A stretch of DNA of 64,000 nt. Origin: DASPSR01 sp035498715. GTDB taxonomy: Bacteria > Nitrospirota > UBA9217. Each line of letters opens with the position of its first letter. The first letter of the stretch is position 1. This document shows, one piece after another, positions 51,285-59,389 of this stretch. The notes beneath the pieces were generated by a model, which worked only from the letters and a program-made list of their open reading frames with translations, did not search any database and had not been told where the DNA came from. A program made the position numbers and the translations under genes. The stretch covers positions 1 to 64,000 of the forward strand of contig DATJZV010000158.1 in NCBI GenBank assembly GCA_035498715.1, written 5' to 3'.

Positions 51285-51347
51285 GCCACAGGGGACACGA
51301 TGAAATACAGAAAATGCTGTTCTTCTTTGCCTCAACGTGTCTGTGGC
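51285..51347. repeat. Imperfect inverted repeat before the sulfur carrier gene
   Basis: GCCACAG (51285-51291) pairs with CTGTGGC (51341-51347), and ACACG (51295-51299) with CGTGT (51336-51340), with further partial pairing inward. It resembles the repeats at 27043 and near 56431. Confidence 0.5.
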
Positions 51348-51385
51348 AGTCATTTCAGTTGAATCGCATTTTCAGGAGGAAAGAC

Positions 51386-51664
51386 ATGGCGATTAAAGTG
51401 AGGATCCCGACTCCCTTGCAAAAGCTCACGAACGGCAGGGCCGATGTGGAGTGCGACGCGAGGAACATCGTGGAGCTTGTCGACGCCTTGGAGAAGGACT
51501 TTCCGGGCATGAAGGAGCGGCTCTCAGAGGGCGGTAAGATCCGGCGGTTTATTAATATTTACGTGAACGAAGAGGACATTCGCTTTGTGAACAAGGAAGA
51601 GACCACTCTGAAGGACGGCGATAATGTCTCGATCGTGCCGGCAATTGCCGGTGGGACGCGGTAA
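51386..51664 (+). CDS. CysO-like ubiquitin-fold sulfur carrier with Gly-Gly-Thr-Arg tail
   Basis: 92 residues of the MoaD/ThiS superfamily. The start KVRIPTPLQKLTNG, the FINIYVNEEDIRF strand and the end VSIVPAIAGGTR are much closer to mycobacterial CysO than to MoaD or ThiS. Two residues follow the Gly-Gly, so a peptidase must expose it before adenylylation; the JAMM protein at 49626 is the obvious candidate. The carrier would then receive sulfur as a thiocarboxylate. AGGAGG stands 6 nt before ATG 51386. It lies 113 nt after thrC and 108 nt before the NIL-domain gene. Confidence 0.9.
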   Translation: MAIKVRIPTPLQKLTNGRADVECDARNIVELVDALEKDFPGMKERLSEGGKIRRFINIYVNEEDIRFVNKEETTLKDGDNVSIVPAIAGGTR

Positions 51665-51772
51665 AGACCTTTACCAAAGAGAGAACTTGTAACGCAGAGT
51701 AGACCATTCGAAATTCAAGGTTATGATCTCTGTGCCCCTGCAACCTCTGCAGCAATAATACAAGGAGGCCAC

Positions 51773-52015
51773 ATGGCAACCAAGAGGGTTAAGCTTACGT
51801 TTCCGCAGGAACTGATCAAGGAACCGGTGATTTTCACCATGGCAAGGAAATTCGATGTGATGCCGAATATCCGCCGTGCCAAGGTTACCGAAAGCGTGGG
51901 TGAGGTAGTGCTTGAACTTGAAGGGGCGGAGAAAAAACTCGAGGAAGGCATCAAGTATCTCAAAGAGCGCGGCGTAAAGGTAGAGGCCGTTGAAGGCGAT
52001 GTCGTCAGTTCATAA
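51773..52015 (+). CDS. Stand-alone NIL-domain protein
   Basis: 80 residues forming one NIL domain: LTFPQELIKEPVIFTMARKF, then VMPNIRRAKVTESVGEVVLELEG in two parts, and a final EEGIKYLKERGVKVE. NIL domains occur at the end of the methionine importer ATPase MetN, where they sense methionine, and with ferredoxin domains in a protein needed for homocysteine formation in methanogens and some sulfate reducers. Here it directly follows a sulfur carrier, so a role in homocysteine synthesis or methionine sensing fits. AAGGAGG precedes the ATG. Confidence 0.88.
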   Translation: MATKRVKLTFPQELIKEPVIFTMARKFDVMPNIRRAKVTESVGEVVLELEGAEKKLEEGIKYLKERGVKVEAVEGDVVSS

Positions 52016-52157
52016 ATACAGAGAACGCGATTACTAAGATTATGACGACTCAGGTGGACGCGGTCGCCTAGGCATCCAGATTCTCAAAGGGTTCAAGGAC
52101 AATGGTTGCGAGTCGATGAAACTAAATGCCGTGTCCTCTGACCCTTTATTTATATTT

Positions 52158-53387
52158 ATGAAATATATAATATTACTCGGTGATGGAATGGCCGACAGGC
52201 CGCATGCAGAGCTCGGGGGCAAGACCTGCCTGCAGGCGGCGAAAACTCCAAACCTTGACCGGCTTGCTACCCTCGGAACGGTGGGGATGGTGCATACAAT
52301 TCCTGAGGGGTTTCCGCCTGGCAGTGACGTAGCCAACCTTACGGTGATGGGGTATGACCCGAGGAAATACTATACGGGCCGTTCCCCGCTCGAGGCTGCG
52401 AGCATCGGCGTTAAACTGGAGCCGGATGACGTTGCCTTTCGCTGCAATCTGGTGACGCTTCGTATCATCGGTGGAAAATCCTCAGCATCGGGCGCTGTGC
52501 GGCGTGCGATCATGGAAGATTTCAGCGCGGGCCATATCCCCACGCAGGAGGCCCGTCTGCTCATCGAGGAGATTAACAGTAAGCTCGGTAGCGACCGTAT
52601 CCGTTTCTACCCCGGCGTGAGCTACCGCCACCTTATGGTTTGGAAAGGCGGCAAGGACAAGATTGATTGCACGCCGCCGCACGATATCCAGGACAAGGAT
52701 ATTCAGGACTACCTCCCGCGCGGAGAAGGAGATGAAGTTCTAAATGCCCTTATGGAATCGTCAACAGACCTGCTCCTGCACCATCCTGTTAATAAAGCCA
52801 GGGTCGAGAATGGCAAGCGCCCGGCGAACAGTATCTGGCTATGGGGGCAGGGGAAGAGGCCGAGCATGCCTACCTTCAGAGAAAAATACGGCCTCGAAGG
52901 GGCGATGATCTCCGCTGTGGACCTAACTAAAGGCATCGGCATCTATGCGGGGTTCGAGGTGATCAACGTACCGGGAGCCACAGGCTGGATCGATACCAAC
53001 TACGTTGGCAAGGCAGAGCATGCGCTCTGGGCGCTCAAGACAAAGGACGTTGTCTATGTTCATGTGGAAGCGCCGGATGAAGCTGGCCATACCGGCGATC
53101 TTAAAAACAAGCTCAAGGCCATCGAAGACTTTGATGAATACGTTGTAGGCAACATCATTCACGGGATGAAACAGTTCGATGAATATCGTATCCTGGCGCT
53201 CCCGGACCATCCGACGCCGCTCGAGATCAGGACGCACACGAACGAACCCGTACCCTTTGTCATTTACGACAACAGGTCGGAACGCAAAGGCGGGCCTGTG
53301 GCCTACGATGAGCGAATCGCGGAGCGTAAAGATGCTTTGGTGTTCAAGGAAGGGCATGCGCTGATGGATTATTTCCTGAAGAAATAG
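52158..53387 (+). CDS. apgM: Archaeal-type cofactor-independent phosphoglycerate mutase family protein
   Basis: 409 residues of the alkaline phosphatase superfamily, ApgM group. Metal-site start IILLGDGMADRP, then TPNLDRLATLG, MGYDPRKYYTGRSPLEA, VEAPDEAGHTGD and LPDHPTPLEIRTHT. The family is annotated as 2,3-bisphosphoglycerate-independent mutase, but in genomes without a GHMP homoserine kinase it has been proposed to supply that function. Its place between thrC and lysC, with no thrB in the window, supports the second reading. ATG 52158 gives the family N-terminus; an upstream ATG at 52116 adds 14 residues. No Shine-Dalgarno is seen. Confidence 0.88.
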   Translation: MKYIILLGDGMADRPHAELGGKTCLQAAKTPNLDRLATLGTVGMVHTIPEGFPPGSDVANLTVMGYDPRKYYTGRSPLEAASIGVKLEPDDVAFRCNLVTLRIIGGKSSASGAVRRAIMEDFSAGHIPTQEARLLIEEINSKLGSDRIRFYPGVSYRHLMVWKGGKDKIDCTPPHDIQDKDIQDYLPRGEGDEVLNALMESSTDLLLHHPVNKARVENGKRPANSIWLWGQGKRPSMPTFREKYGLEGAMISAVDLTKGIGIYAGFEVINVPGATGWIDTNYVGKAEHALWALKTKDVVYVHVEAPDEAGHTGDLKNKLKAIEDFDEYVVGNIIHGMKQFDEYRILALPDHPTPLEIRTHTNEPVPFVIYDNRSERKGGPVAYDERIAERKDALVFKEGHALMDYFLKK

Positions 53388-53534
53388 CGTGAAATTCTTG
53401 CACACCAATGGCATGAAGGGACGTATGACACGAACTAAAAAGAAGGACAAAGCCCACTCGTGTCATTCGGAATGGTCGAGTAACTCGTCTGAATCAGCTT
53501 TTCTGTTTTCAAGAACTGTAATGGAGGGAAGAGG

Positions 53535-54752
53535 GTGCTCATAGTACAGAAATACGGCGGTACCTCCGTCGGGAACCCTGAACGGATCAAGAATGTGGCG
53601 CAGCGCGTCTGCCGCACAAAAGAGGAAGGCCACGATGTCGTAGTGGTCGTCTCGGCCATGAGCGGCGAGACGGACAAACTCATCAACCTTGCTTCGATGG
53701 TGACCGAGAACCCGGATCCGCGAGAGATGGACATGCTCGTGTCAACAGGCGAGCGAGTGACGATTGCGCTCCTTGCCATGGCGATCCATTCGCTTGGGCA
53801 CAAGGCGCAGTCGTTCACCGGGCGGCAGGCGGGGATCATTTCGGACAGCGTCCATACGAAGGCGCGGATCGAGAAGATCACGGGCGATCGGCTCAGGCAG
53901 GCGATCAAGGAAGGCAAGATCGCGGTGGTTGCGGGCTTCCAGGGCATCAATGACCAGTCCGACGTAACGACGCTCGGCCGCGGCGGTTCTGATCTCACGG
54001 CCGTGGCTGTTGCTGCGGCGCTCAAGGCTGATTTTTGCGATATCTACACGGATGTGGATGGTGTGTATACTACGGACCCGAACATGGTGCCGCAAGCCAG
54101 AAAACTTGACAAGATATCCTATGATGAAATGCTCGAGATGGCGAGCCTTGGGGCCAAGGTGCTTCAGACCCGCTCTGTCGAGTTCGCAAAAAAATACAAT
54201 GTTCCGGTGAGAGTGCTCTCGAGCTTCAATGATAACCCCGGGACCCTCGTGACCAGGGAGGATTCTGATATGGAGAAAGTGGTGGTGTCCGGCGTGGCAT
54301 ACGATAAGAACCAGGTAAAGGTGACGGTCACGGGCGTACCGGACAAACCGGGTGTGGCGGGCAGGATATTCAATGAGATCGCCGACAACAATATCATTGT
54401 TGACATGATCATCCAGAATATCGGCGAAGGCGGACTTACAGACATGTCCTTTACCGTGCCCAAGACCGACTCACGGAAGATCATGGAGGTCATGAAGAAG
54501 GTCGTGGCCGAGATTGACGCCAAGGGCGTAAATCTCAAAGAAGATATCGCCAAAGTGTCGATCATCGGGGTGGGCATGCGCTCGCACTCTGGCGTTGCCG
54601 CTAAGATGTTCTCTTCTCTGGCAAAAGAAGGGATCAATATCATGATGATCAGCACGTCAGAGATCAAGATCTCCTGTGTGATTGATGCCAAGTACACGGA
54701 GCTCGCCGTCAGAGTGCTCCACGAGACATTTGAGATGGACAAGGCAGCGTAG
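53535..54752 (+). CDS. lysC: Aspartate kinase
   Basis: 405 residues from a GTG with GGAGGGAAGAGG upstream. The kinase core begins LIVQKYGGTSVGNPERI; also TLGRGGSDLTAVAVAAAL, DIYTDVDGVYTTDP and the MASLGAKVLQTRSVEFA lid. Two C-terminal ACT domains (about 265-335 and 345-400) mark allosteric control by lysine and/or threonine. It catalyses the first step of the aspartate family. The frame extends upstream without a better start. Confidence 0.96.
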   Translation: MLIVQKYGGTSVGNPERIKNVAQRVCRTKEEGHDVVVVVSAMSGETDKLINLASMVTENPDPREMDMLVSTGERVTIALLAMAIHSLGHKAQSFTGRQAGIISDSVHTKARIEKITGDRLRQAIKEGKIAVVAGFQGINDQSDVTTLGRGGSDLTAVAVAAALKADFCDIYTDVDGVYTTDPNMVPQARKLDKISYDEMLEMASLGAKVLQTRSVEFAKKYNVPVRVLSSFNDNPGTLVTREDSDMEKVVVSGVAYDKNQVKVTVTGVPDKPGVAGRIFNEIADNNIIVDMIIQNIGEGGLTDMSFTVPKTDSRKIMEVMKKVVAEIDAKGVNLKEDIAKVSIIGVGMRSHSGVAAKMFSSLAKEGINIMMISTSEIKISCVIDAKYTELAVRVLHETFEMDKAA

Positions 54753-54815
54753 GAAGGGCAGCGATCAAAGGGCAGAGCACTGTTCTCTGTGTACTCTGTA
54801 CCATGCGACATAAAA

Positions 54816-56408
54816 ATGAAGACTACTGTTCATTTATACGACACCACGCTCCGCGACGGCGCACAGGCTGAGGACGTGAACTTCTCGGTAGAGGATATGG
54901 TGCGCGTGGCCAAAAAGCTCGACCAGTTCGGGGTGCGCTATATCGAAGGCGGCTGGCCCGGCTCCAACCCCCGTGACGTTGAGTTCTTCAAAGAAATGCG
55001 TCGCGTCAAGCTGAGAAAAGCCAGGCTTGTTGCCTTCGGCGCCACGCGGCGGGCAAATCTTAAGGCTTCGGAAGACCCGAGTCTCAAGGCACTTGTTGAC
55101 TCGGGAGCGTCTACGGCGACCATCTATGGAAAAAGCTGGGACCTCCATGTCCTCAAGGCTCTCAAAACCACCCTTGAGGAAAACCTTCGGATTATCAGCG
55201 ATTCCGTGGCGTTCCTCAAAAAACATATGGATGACGTGTTCTACGACGCGGAGCACTTCTTCGATGGATACAAGGCTAATGCCGAATATGCCATTCAGAC
55301 GCTGCTCGCTGCCGAGTCCGCGGGGGCTGACTGCCTGGTACTGTGCGATACGAACGGCGGTACCCTGCCGAATGACCTGGAACGAATCGTCACAAACGTC
55401 AAGCGACGGATAAAAACGCCCTTTGGAATTCATGCACATAACGACTCCGATCTTGCCGTGGCAAATTCTCTAGCCGCGATCAGAATGGGAGCACTGCAGG
55501 TGCATGGGACCATCAACGGATACGGCGAACGGTGCGGAAATGCAAATCTCTGCTCCATTATCCCAGCGCTCAAGTTAAAGATGGGAATCGACTGCATCTC
55601 CGACGCGAACCTCTCGAAACTGAGAGAAGTATCCCGGTATGTGGATGAACTCGCGAATCTTCCGCACCGCAAGCGGCAGCCCTATATCGGAGACAGCGCC
55701 TTCGCGCACAAGGCCGGCGTGCACGTCGATGCGGTGACGAAGAACCCCCTCACGTACGAGCATATTATACCGGAACTGGTCGGCAACAAACGGCGCATCC
55801 TTGTCTCGGATCTTGCTGGGAAAAGTAATATTCTTCAGAAGGCAGGCGAACTTAATATCCCGCTCTCCAAGAATAGCCCAGAACTTATCACGATCCTCAA
55901 GAAAGTCAAGCAGCTGGAAAACGAAGGGTATGAGTTCGAGGGTGCCGAGGGCTCGCTTGAACTGCTCATGCTGCGCGCTGGGCATAATTATGAGTCGGTC
56001 TTCAATATGTTCGATCGCATTGATTATCGTATCTTGACCGAAAAGCGGAAGGTTGACCCTCATCCGGTGAGCGAGGCTACGGTCACGGTAGAGGTCGGAG
56101 GGAACATCGAGCATACTGCCGCTTGGGGAAATGGTCCCATCAATGCTTTGGACAAGGCGCTCCGCAAGGTGCTGCCGAAATATTTCCCCGGCAGGGGGCT
56201 GGAGAACGTGCGGTTGATAGACTACAAGGTGCGGGTGCTGACCGCGGCCGAAGGCACGGCTGCGCGAGTGCGGGTGCTGATTGAGTCAGGAGACGGCACG
56301 AATAAATGGGGTACGGTCGGAGTGTCCGAAAACGTGATTGAAGCGAGCTGGCAGGCTCTCGTAGACAGCATCGAATACAAGCTTCTGCGGACGGCGAAGA
56401 AGAAATAG
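54816..56408 (+). CDS. cimA: Citramalate synthase
   Basis: 530 residues, the length of CimA of the Geobacter/Leptospira type. N-terminal HMGL-like TIM barrel with LYDTTLRDGAQAEDVNFS and the metal ligands in GIHAHNDSDLAVANSLAA; RYIEGGWPGSNP distinguishes CimA from isopropylmalate synthase. The C-terminal LeuA dimer/allosteric domain covers about 400-525. It condenses pyruvate and acetyl-CoA to citramalate, giving 2-oxobutyrate for isoleucine without threonine deamination. No Shine-Dalgarno is visible; an in-frame ATG at 54789 is an alternative start. It ends the aspartate-family cluster. Confidence 0.94.
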   Translation: MKTTVHLYDTTLRDGAQAEDVNFSVEDMVRVAKKLDQFGVRYIEGGWPGSNPRDVEFFKEMRRVKLRKARLVAFGATRRANLKASEDPSLKALVDSGASTATIYGKSWDLHVLKALKTTLEENLRIISDSVAFLKKHMDDVFYDAEHFFDGYKANAEYAIQTLLAAESAGADCLVLCDTNGGTLPNDLERIVTNVKRRIKTPFGIHAHNDSDLAVANSLAAIRMGALQVHGTINGYGERCGNANLCSIIPALKLKMGIDCISDANLSKLREVSRYVDELANLPHRKRQPYIGDSAFAHKAGVHVDAVTKNPLTYEHIIPELVGNKRRILVSDLAGKSNILQKAGELNIPLSKNSPELITILKKVKQLENEGYEFEGAEGSLELLMLRAGHNYESVFNMFDRIDYRILTEKRKVDPHPVSEATVTVEVGGNIEHTAAWGNGPINALDKALRKVLPKYFPGRGLENVRLIDYKVRVLTAAEGTAARVRVLIESGDGTNKWGTVGVSENVIEASWQALVDSIEYKLLRTAKKK

Positions 56409-56501
56409 AGGACAGATCGAATCACCAAGTCACGGTGACACCGTGGATACTGAGAAAAGCCTTTGGCTTGTGTCCCATGGTGGTGGGATCGAGGGTTAAA
56501 T

Positions 56502-56930
56502 ATGATCGAAGAAGAGGGCATTGTAGCAGAGACGGAAGGGGGTGTCGCCAGGGTAGCGCTTTTGAAAAAGAGCGCCTGCGAGCAGTGTGCCGCTGCAGGG
56601 GTATGCCATCCTGGTGACCAGTCATTCATGGAGGCTGCCAATCCTCTTGGTGCGGTCAAAGGACAGAAGGTGAAAGTGGTTGTAGCTCCACAGCTCTATC
56701 TGAAAGCATCGATCATTCTGTATGGCATTCCCATGGCGGCGTTTATCGGCGGTGCCATTCTTGCCAAGAACTTGGCGGTGCTTTATGGAGCAGAAGCGAA
56801 ATCAGACCTCTGGGCCTTTATCGCGGGCGCCGGGTGTCTCGTGATCTCTTTTGTCTTTATCTGGATGTACAATAAAAAGGTAGAAAAAACTCAAAAGTAC
56901 AAGCCCGTCATCGTCGAGATCCTTTCCTGA
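56502..56930 (+). CDS. RseC/MucC-family membrane protein
   Basis: 142 residues. An N-terminal soluble part of about 60 residues contains the four-Cys-type motif CEQCAAAGVCHPG, followed by VKVVVAPQLYLKASIILYGIP with two transmembrane helices (about 68-90 and 100-122) and a basic tail. This is the RseC (SoxR-reducing system/MucC) family, which regulates envelope stress sigma factors or reduces redox regulators, often beside rnf or nqr genes; none is seen here. GAGGG precedes ATG 56502. Confidence 0.85.
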   Translation: MIEEEGIVAETEGGVARVALLKKSACEQCAAAGVCHPGDQSFMEAANPLGAVKGQKVKVVVAPQLYLKASIILYGIPMAAFIGGAILAKNLAVLYGAEAKSDLWAFIAGAGCLVISFVFIWMYNKKVEKTQKYKPVIVEILS

Positions 56931-56964
56931 TGAATGACGGAATTTCTTGTGATGGGGCTCCGTT

Positions 56965-57231
56965 ATGAGATTGATAAAAAATCCTGATGAAGCAAAAAGG
57001 CTCGCGCGAACCATTCTCTCGGACATTCTTCTGTACAACCAGGCGAAGGTAAAGGAGGGAATCGAGCAGGACAGCCTCTTCGATATTTTGACGGAAGAAC
57101 TCGCAGAAGGGAAGAAGTATTACGAAAGCATGGTGGACGCGGATGTCCGCCAGTCGTCCAACTTCTTTAGTGAAGCCGTGGTCGACGTATTGCTCAAGCA
57201 GGCCGGGAAAATAAAGTCCGAGATCTGGTAG
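56965..57231 (+). CDS. Conserved-looking small helical protein (88 aa)
   Basis: I do not recognise a named family. The sequence is almost entirely predicted helix, with no membrane segment or cysteine: an N-terminal part rich in Lys/Arg (EAKRLARTILSDILLYNQAK), a middle acidic helix (LFDILTEELAEGKKYYESMV) and a C-terminal amphipathic helix. It lies 34 nt after the RseC-like gene and 40 nt before the EF-G-like gene, all in one direction, so it is probably co-transcribed with them. A ribosome- or envelope-related role would be a guess. Confidence 0.65.
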   Translation: MRLIKNPDEAKRLARTILSDILLYNQAKVKEGIEQDSLFDILTEELAEGKKYYESMVDADVRQSSNFFSEAVVDVLLKQAGKIKSEIW

Positions 57232-57271
57232 TTCATAAGATAAACAAATTTATCCTCAAAAGGAGCGTCTT

Positions 57272-59389
57272 ATGAAAAATGCTGATGTCAGGGAAATCCG
57301 CAACATTGCTATCCTGTCACACGGTGCCGCGGGCAAGACATCGCTCGCCGACGCCATGCTTTTCGTTGGAGGCGCGGTAGACGTCCTGGGAAGCGTGGAC
57401 GACAATACATCGGTCTTCATGCACGAGGCCGAGGAGATCGCCCGAAAGATCTCGATCACCGCGGCGCTCGGATTCGTGGACTGGAAGGGTGTGCGGATCA
57501 ACATCATCGACACCCCCGGTTACATCAACTTCCTTGAAGAAACGAAGGGAACCCTTCGAGCTGTTGACGGCGCCATCGTCATCGTATCCGCCCTATCCGG
57601 TGTCAAGGCCGAGACCGAAAAGATCTACAAGTTCGCCTGCGACTACGAGATACCGCGTATCGCCTTCGTGAGCAAGCTTGACAAGGAGCGTGCCGATTTT
57701 TTTCGTGCCGTGGGCGACATGGAAAAGTACTTCTGCAAAGGTGCTCTTATCCTTCAGCTTCCTATCGGGCTTGAAGAAAGCTTTTCGGGTGTTATCGATC
57801 TCATCAAGATGAAAGCCCTCTATTTCGCCAAGGACAATAGCGGCAAGGTTGAGGAAAAAGAGATCCCCGACAACATGAAGCAGGATGCCGCCAGTTACCG
57901 TAAGAAGCTTGTCGAACAGATTGCGGAGACCGAGGACAGTCTGCTGGAAAGGTATCTGGATAAAGGCGATCTCTCACAGGAAGATCTCATAGCGGGACTC
58001 AAGCATGGAACGCTCGGCGGCGGACTCTTGCCGGTTCTGTGCGGCTCACCGGTCAAAAATATGGGGATCCAGCAACTCATGGATGCCGTGATCATGTGCC
58101 TCCCATCACCGGTCGAGCGGGCAGGTATCGTGGCGATCAAGGGGAAAGATCCGAAGACCGACAAAGAGATCGTTCGGAAGCCGGCTCCCGAGGAACCGCT
58201 TGCCGCGCTCGTATTCAAGACCGTCATCGACCCCTTTGCCGGTAAACTCTCCTTGGTGCGGGTTTTCTCCGGAACGCTGAAGTCCGATTCTGCCGTCTAT
58301 AACTCGACCAAGGAAATAAAGGAAAAAATCGGCTCCTTGTTCTACATCGAAGGCAAGAAGCAGGTCACAACGCAGGCACTTTCCGCAGGCCAGGTCGGCG
58401 CTGTGGCCAAGCTCAAGGAAACCCTCACCGGAGATACGCTGTGTTCAGAGACGCAGGCGATCGTTCTTGATTTTGCAAAGTTCATCGACCCCGTGCTGTC
58501 ATTTGCCATAGAACCGAAGTCACGGGGTGATGAGGACAAGGTGAGCATCGGCATCCACAAACTGCTCGACGAAGACCCGACGCTTCGCTTCGCCTTTGAT
58601 GATCAGACCAAGGAAATGATCTTGTCGGGCATGGGGCAGGTGCATATCGAGGTAACGCTCGAGAAGCTGAAGCGGAAATTCGGCGTCGACGTGAAGATGA
58701 AGACGCCGAAGGTCCCGTATAAAGAAACAATCAGAGCCAAGGCAAATGCCCAGGGCAAGTATAAGAAGCAGAGCGGAGGCCATGGGCAGTACGGGGATGC
58801 ATGGATCGAGCTCGATCCCCTACCGCGCGGCAGCGGGTTCGAATTCGTGGACAAGATCGTTGGCGGCGTGATTCCGCGGCAGTACATCCCCGCTGTTGAA
58901 AAAGGGGTAATTGAGGCCATGCATGAAGGATCTCTTGCCGGATATCCCATGGTGGATCTCCGTGTCACACTCTATGATGGGTCCTATCACACCGTTGACT
59001 CCTCGGAAATGGCATTCAAGGTCGCTGCGTCCATGGGATTCAAGAAGGCCGTTGAAGCTGCGAAGCCGGTGCTGCTCGAACCGATCATGAGCGTCGAAGT
59101 GGTTTCGCCGGACGATACGCTCGGGGCAGTGATAGGCGACCTGAACTCGCGCCGCGGCAAGGTGCAGGGAGTGGTTCCCCAGGCGAATGGCCAGACGATC
59201 AAGGCCCTCGTCCCCATGTCCGAGATGCTCTCCTACGCGCCGACGCTCAACTCGCTCACGAGCGGTAGGGGCATGTACACCATGGAGTTCAACGGTTATG
59301 AGGACGTTCCGAGCCACCTGGCGCAAAAGATCATCCAGGAGCGCGCCGCACAACACGGGCAAGGCAACCAGAACCAGAAAGAAAAATAA
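57272..59389 (+). CDS. Elongation factor G paralogue (EF-G-like GTPase)
   Basis: 705 residues with the five-domain EF-G layout. G1 is AILSHGAAGKTSLADAML instead of the canonical GHIDAGKTT; G3 is DTPGYINF; G4 is SKLDKERADFFR instead of NKMD. Domain IV includes GHGQYGDAWIELDP and the end domain V shows LEPIMSVEVVSPDD. These differences place it with the EF-G2/EF-G-like subgroup rather than the housekeeping factor, which is usually encoded with rpsL-rpsG-tuf. Members act in recycling, back-translocation or stress, or are uncharacterised. AAAGGAG lies 10 nt before the ATG. The M16 peptidase gene begins directly after its stop. Confidence 0.9.
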   Translation: MKNADVREIRNIAILSHGAAGKTSLADAMLFVGGAVDVLGSVDDNTSVFMHEAEEIARKISITAALGFVDWKGVRINIIDTPGYINFLEETKGTLRAVDGAIVIVSALSGVKAETEKIYKFACDYEIPRIAFVSKLDKERADFFRAVGDMEKYFCKGALILQLPIGLEESFSGVIDLIKMKALYFAKDNSGKVEEKEIPDNMKQDAASYRKKLVEQIAETEDSLLERYLDKGDLSQEDLIAGLKHGTLGGGLLPVLCGSPVKNMGIQQLMDAVIMCLPSPVERAGIVAIKGKDPKTDKEIVRKPAPEEPLAALVFKTVIDPFAGKLSLVRVFSGTLKSDSAVYNSTKEIKEKIGSLFYIEGKKQVTTQALSAGQVGAVAKLKETLTGDTLCSETQAIVLDFAKFIDPVLSFAIEPKSRGDEDKVSIGIHKLLDEDPTLRFAFDDQTKEMILSGMGQVHIEVTLEKLKRKFGVDVKMKTPKVPYKETIRAKANAQGKYKKQSGGHGQYGDAWIELDPLPRGSGFEFVDKIVGGVIPRQYIPAVEKGVIEAMHEGSLAGYPMVDLRVTLYDGSYHTVDSSEMAFKVAASMGFKKAVEAAKPVLLEPIMSVEVVSPDDTLGAVIGDLNSRRGKVQGVVPQANGQTIKALVPMSEMLSYAPTLNSLTSGRGMYTMEFNGYEDVPSHLAQKIIQERAAQHGQGNQNQKEK

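Noticed and set aside
53420..53480. Inverted repeat ATGACACGA / TCGTGTCAT upstream of lysC
   Set aside because: Nine-bp arms with a 26-nt loop and no T-run; neither a terminator nor a known lysine or SAM riboswitch pattern was recognisable.
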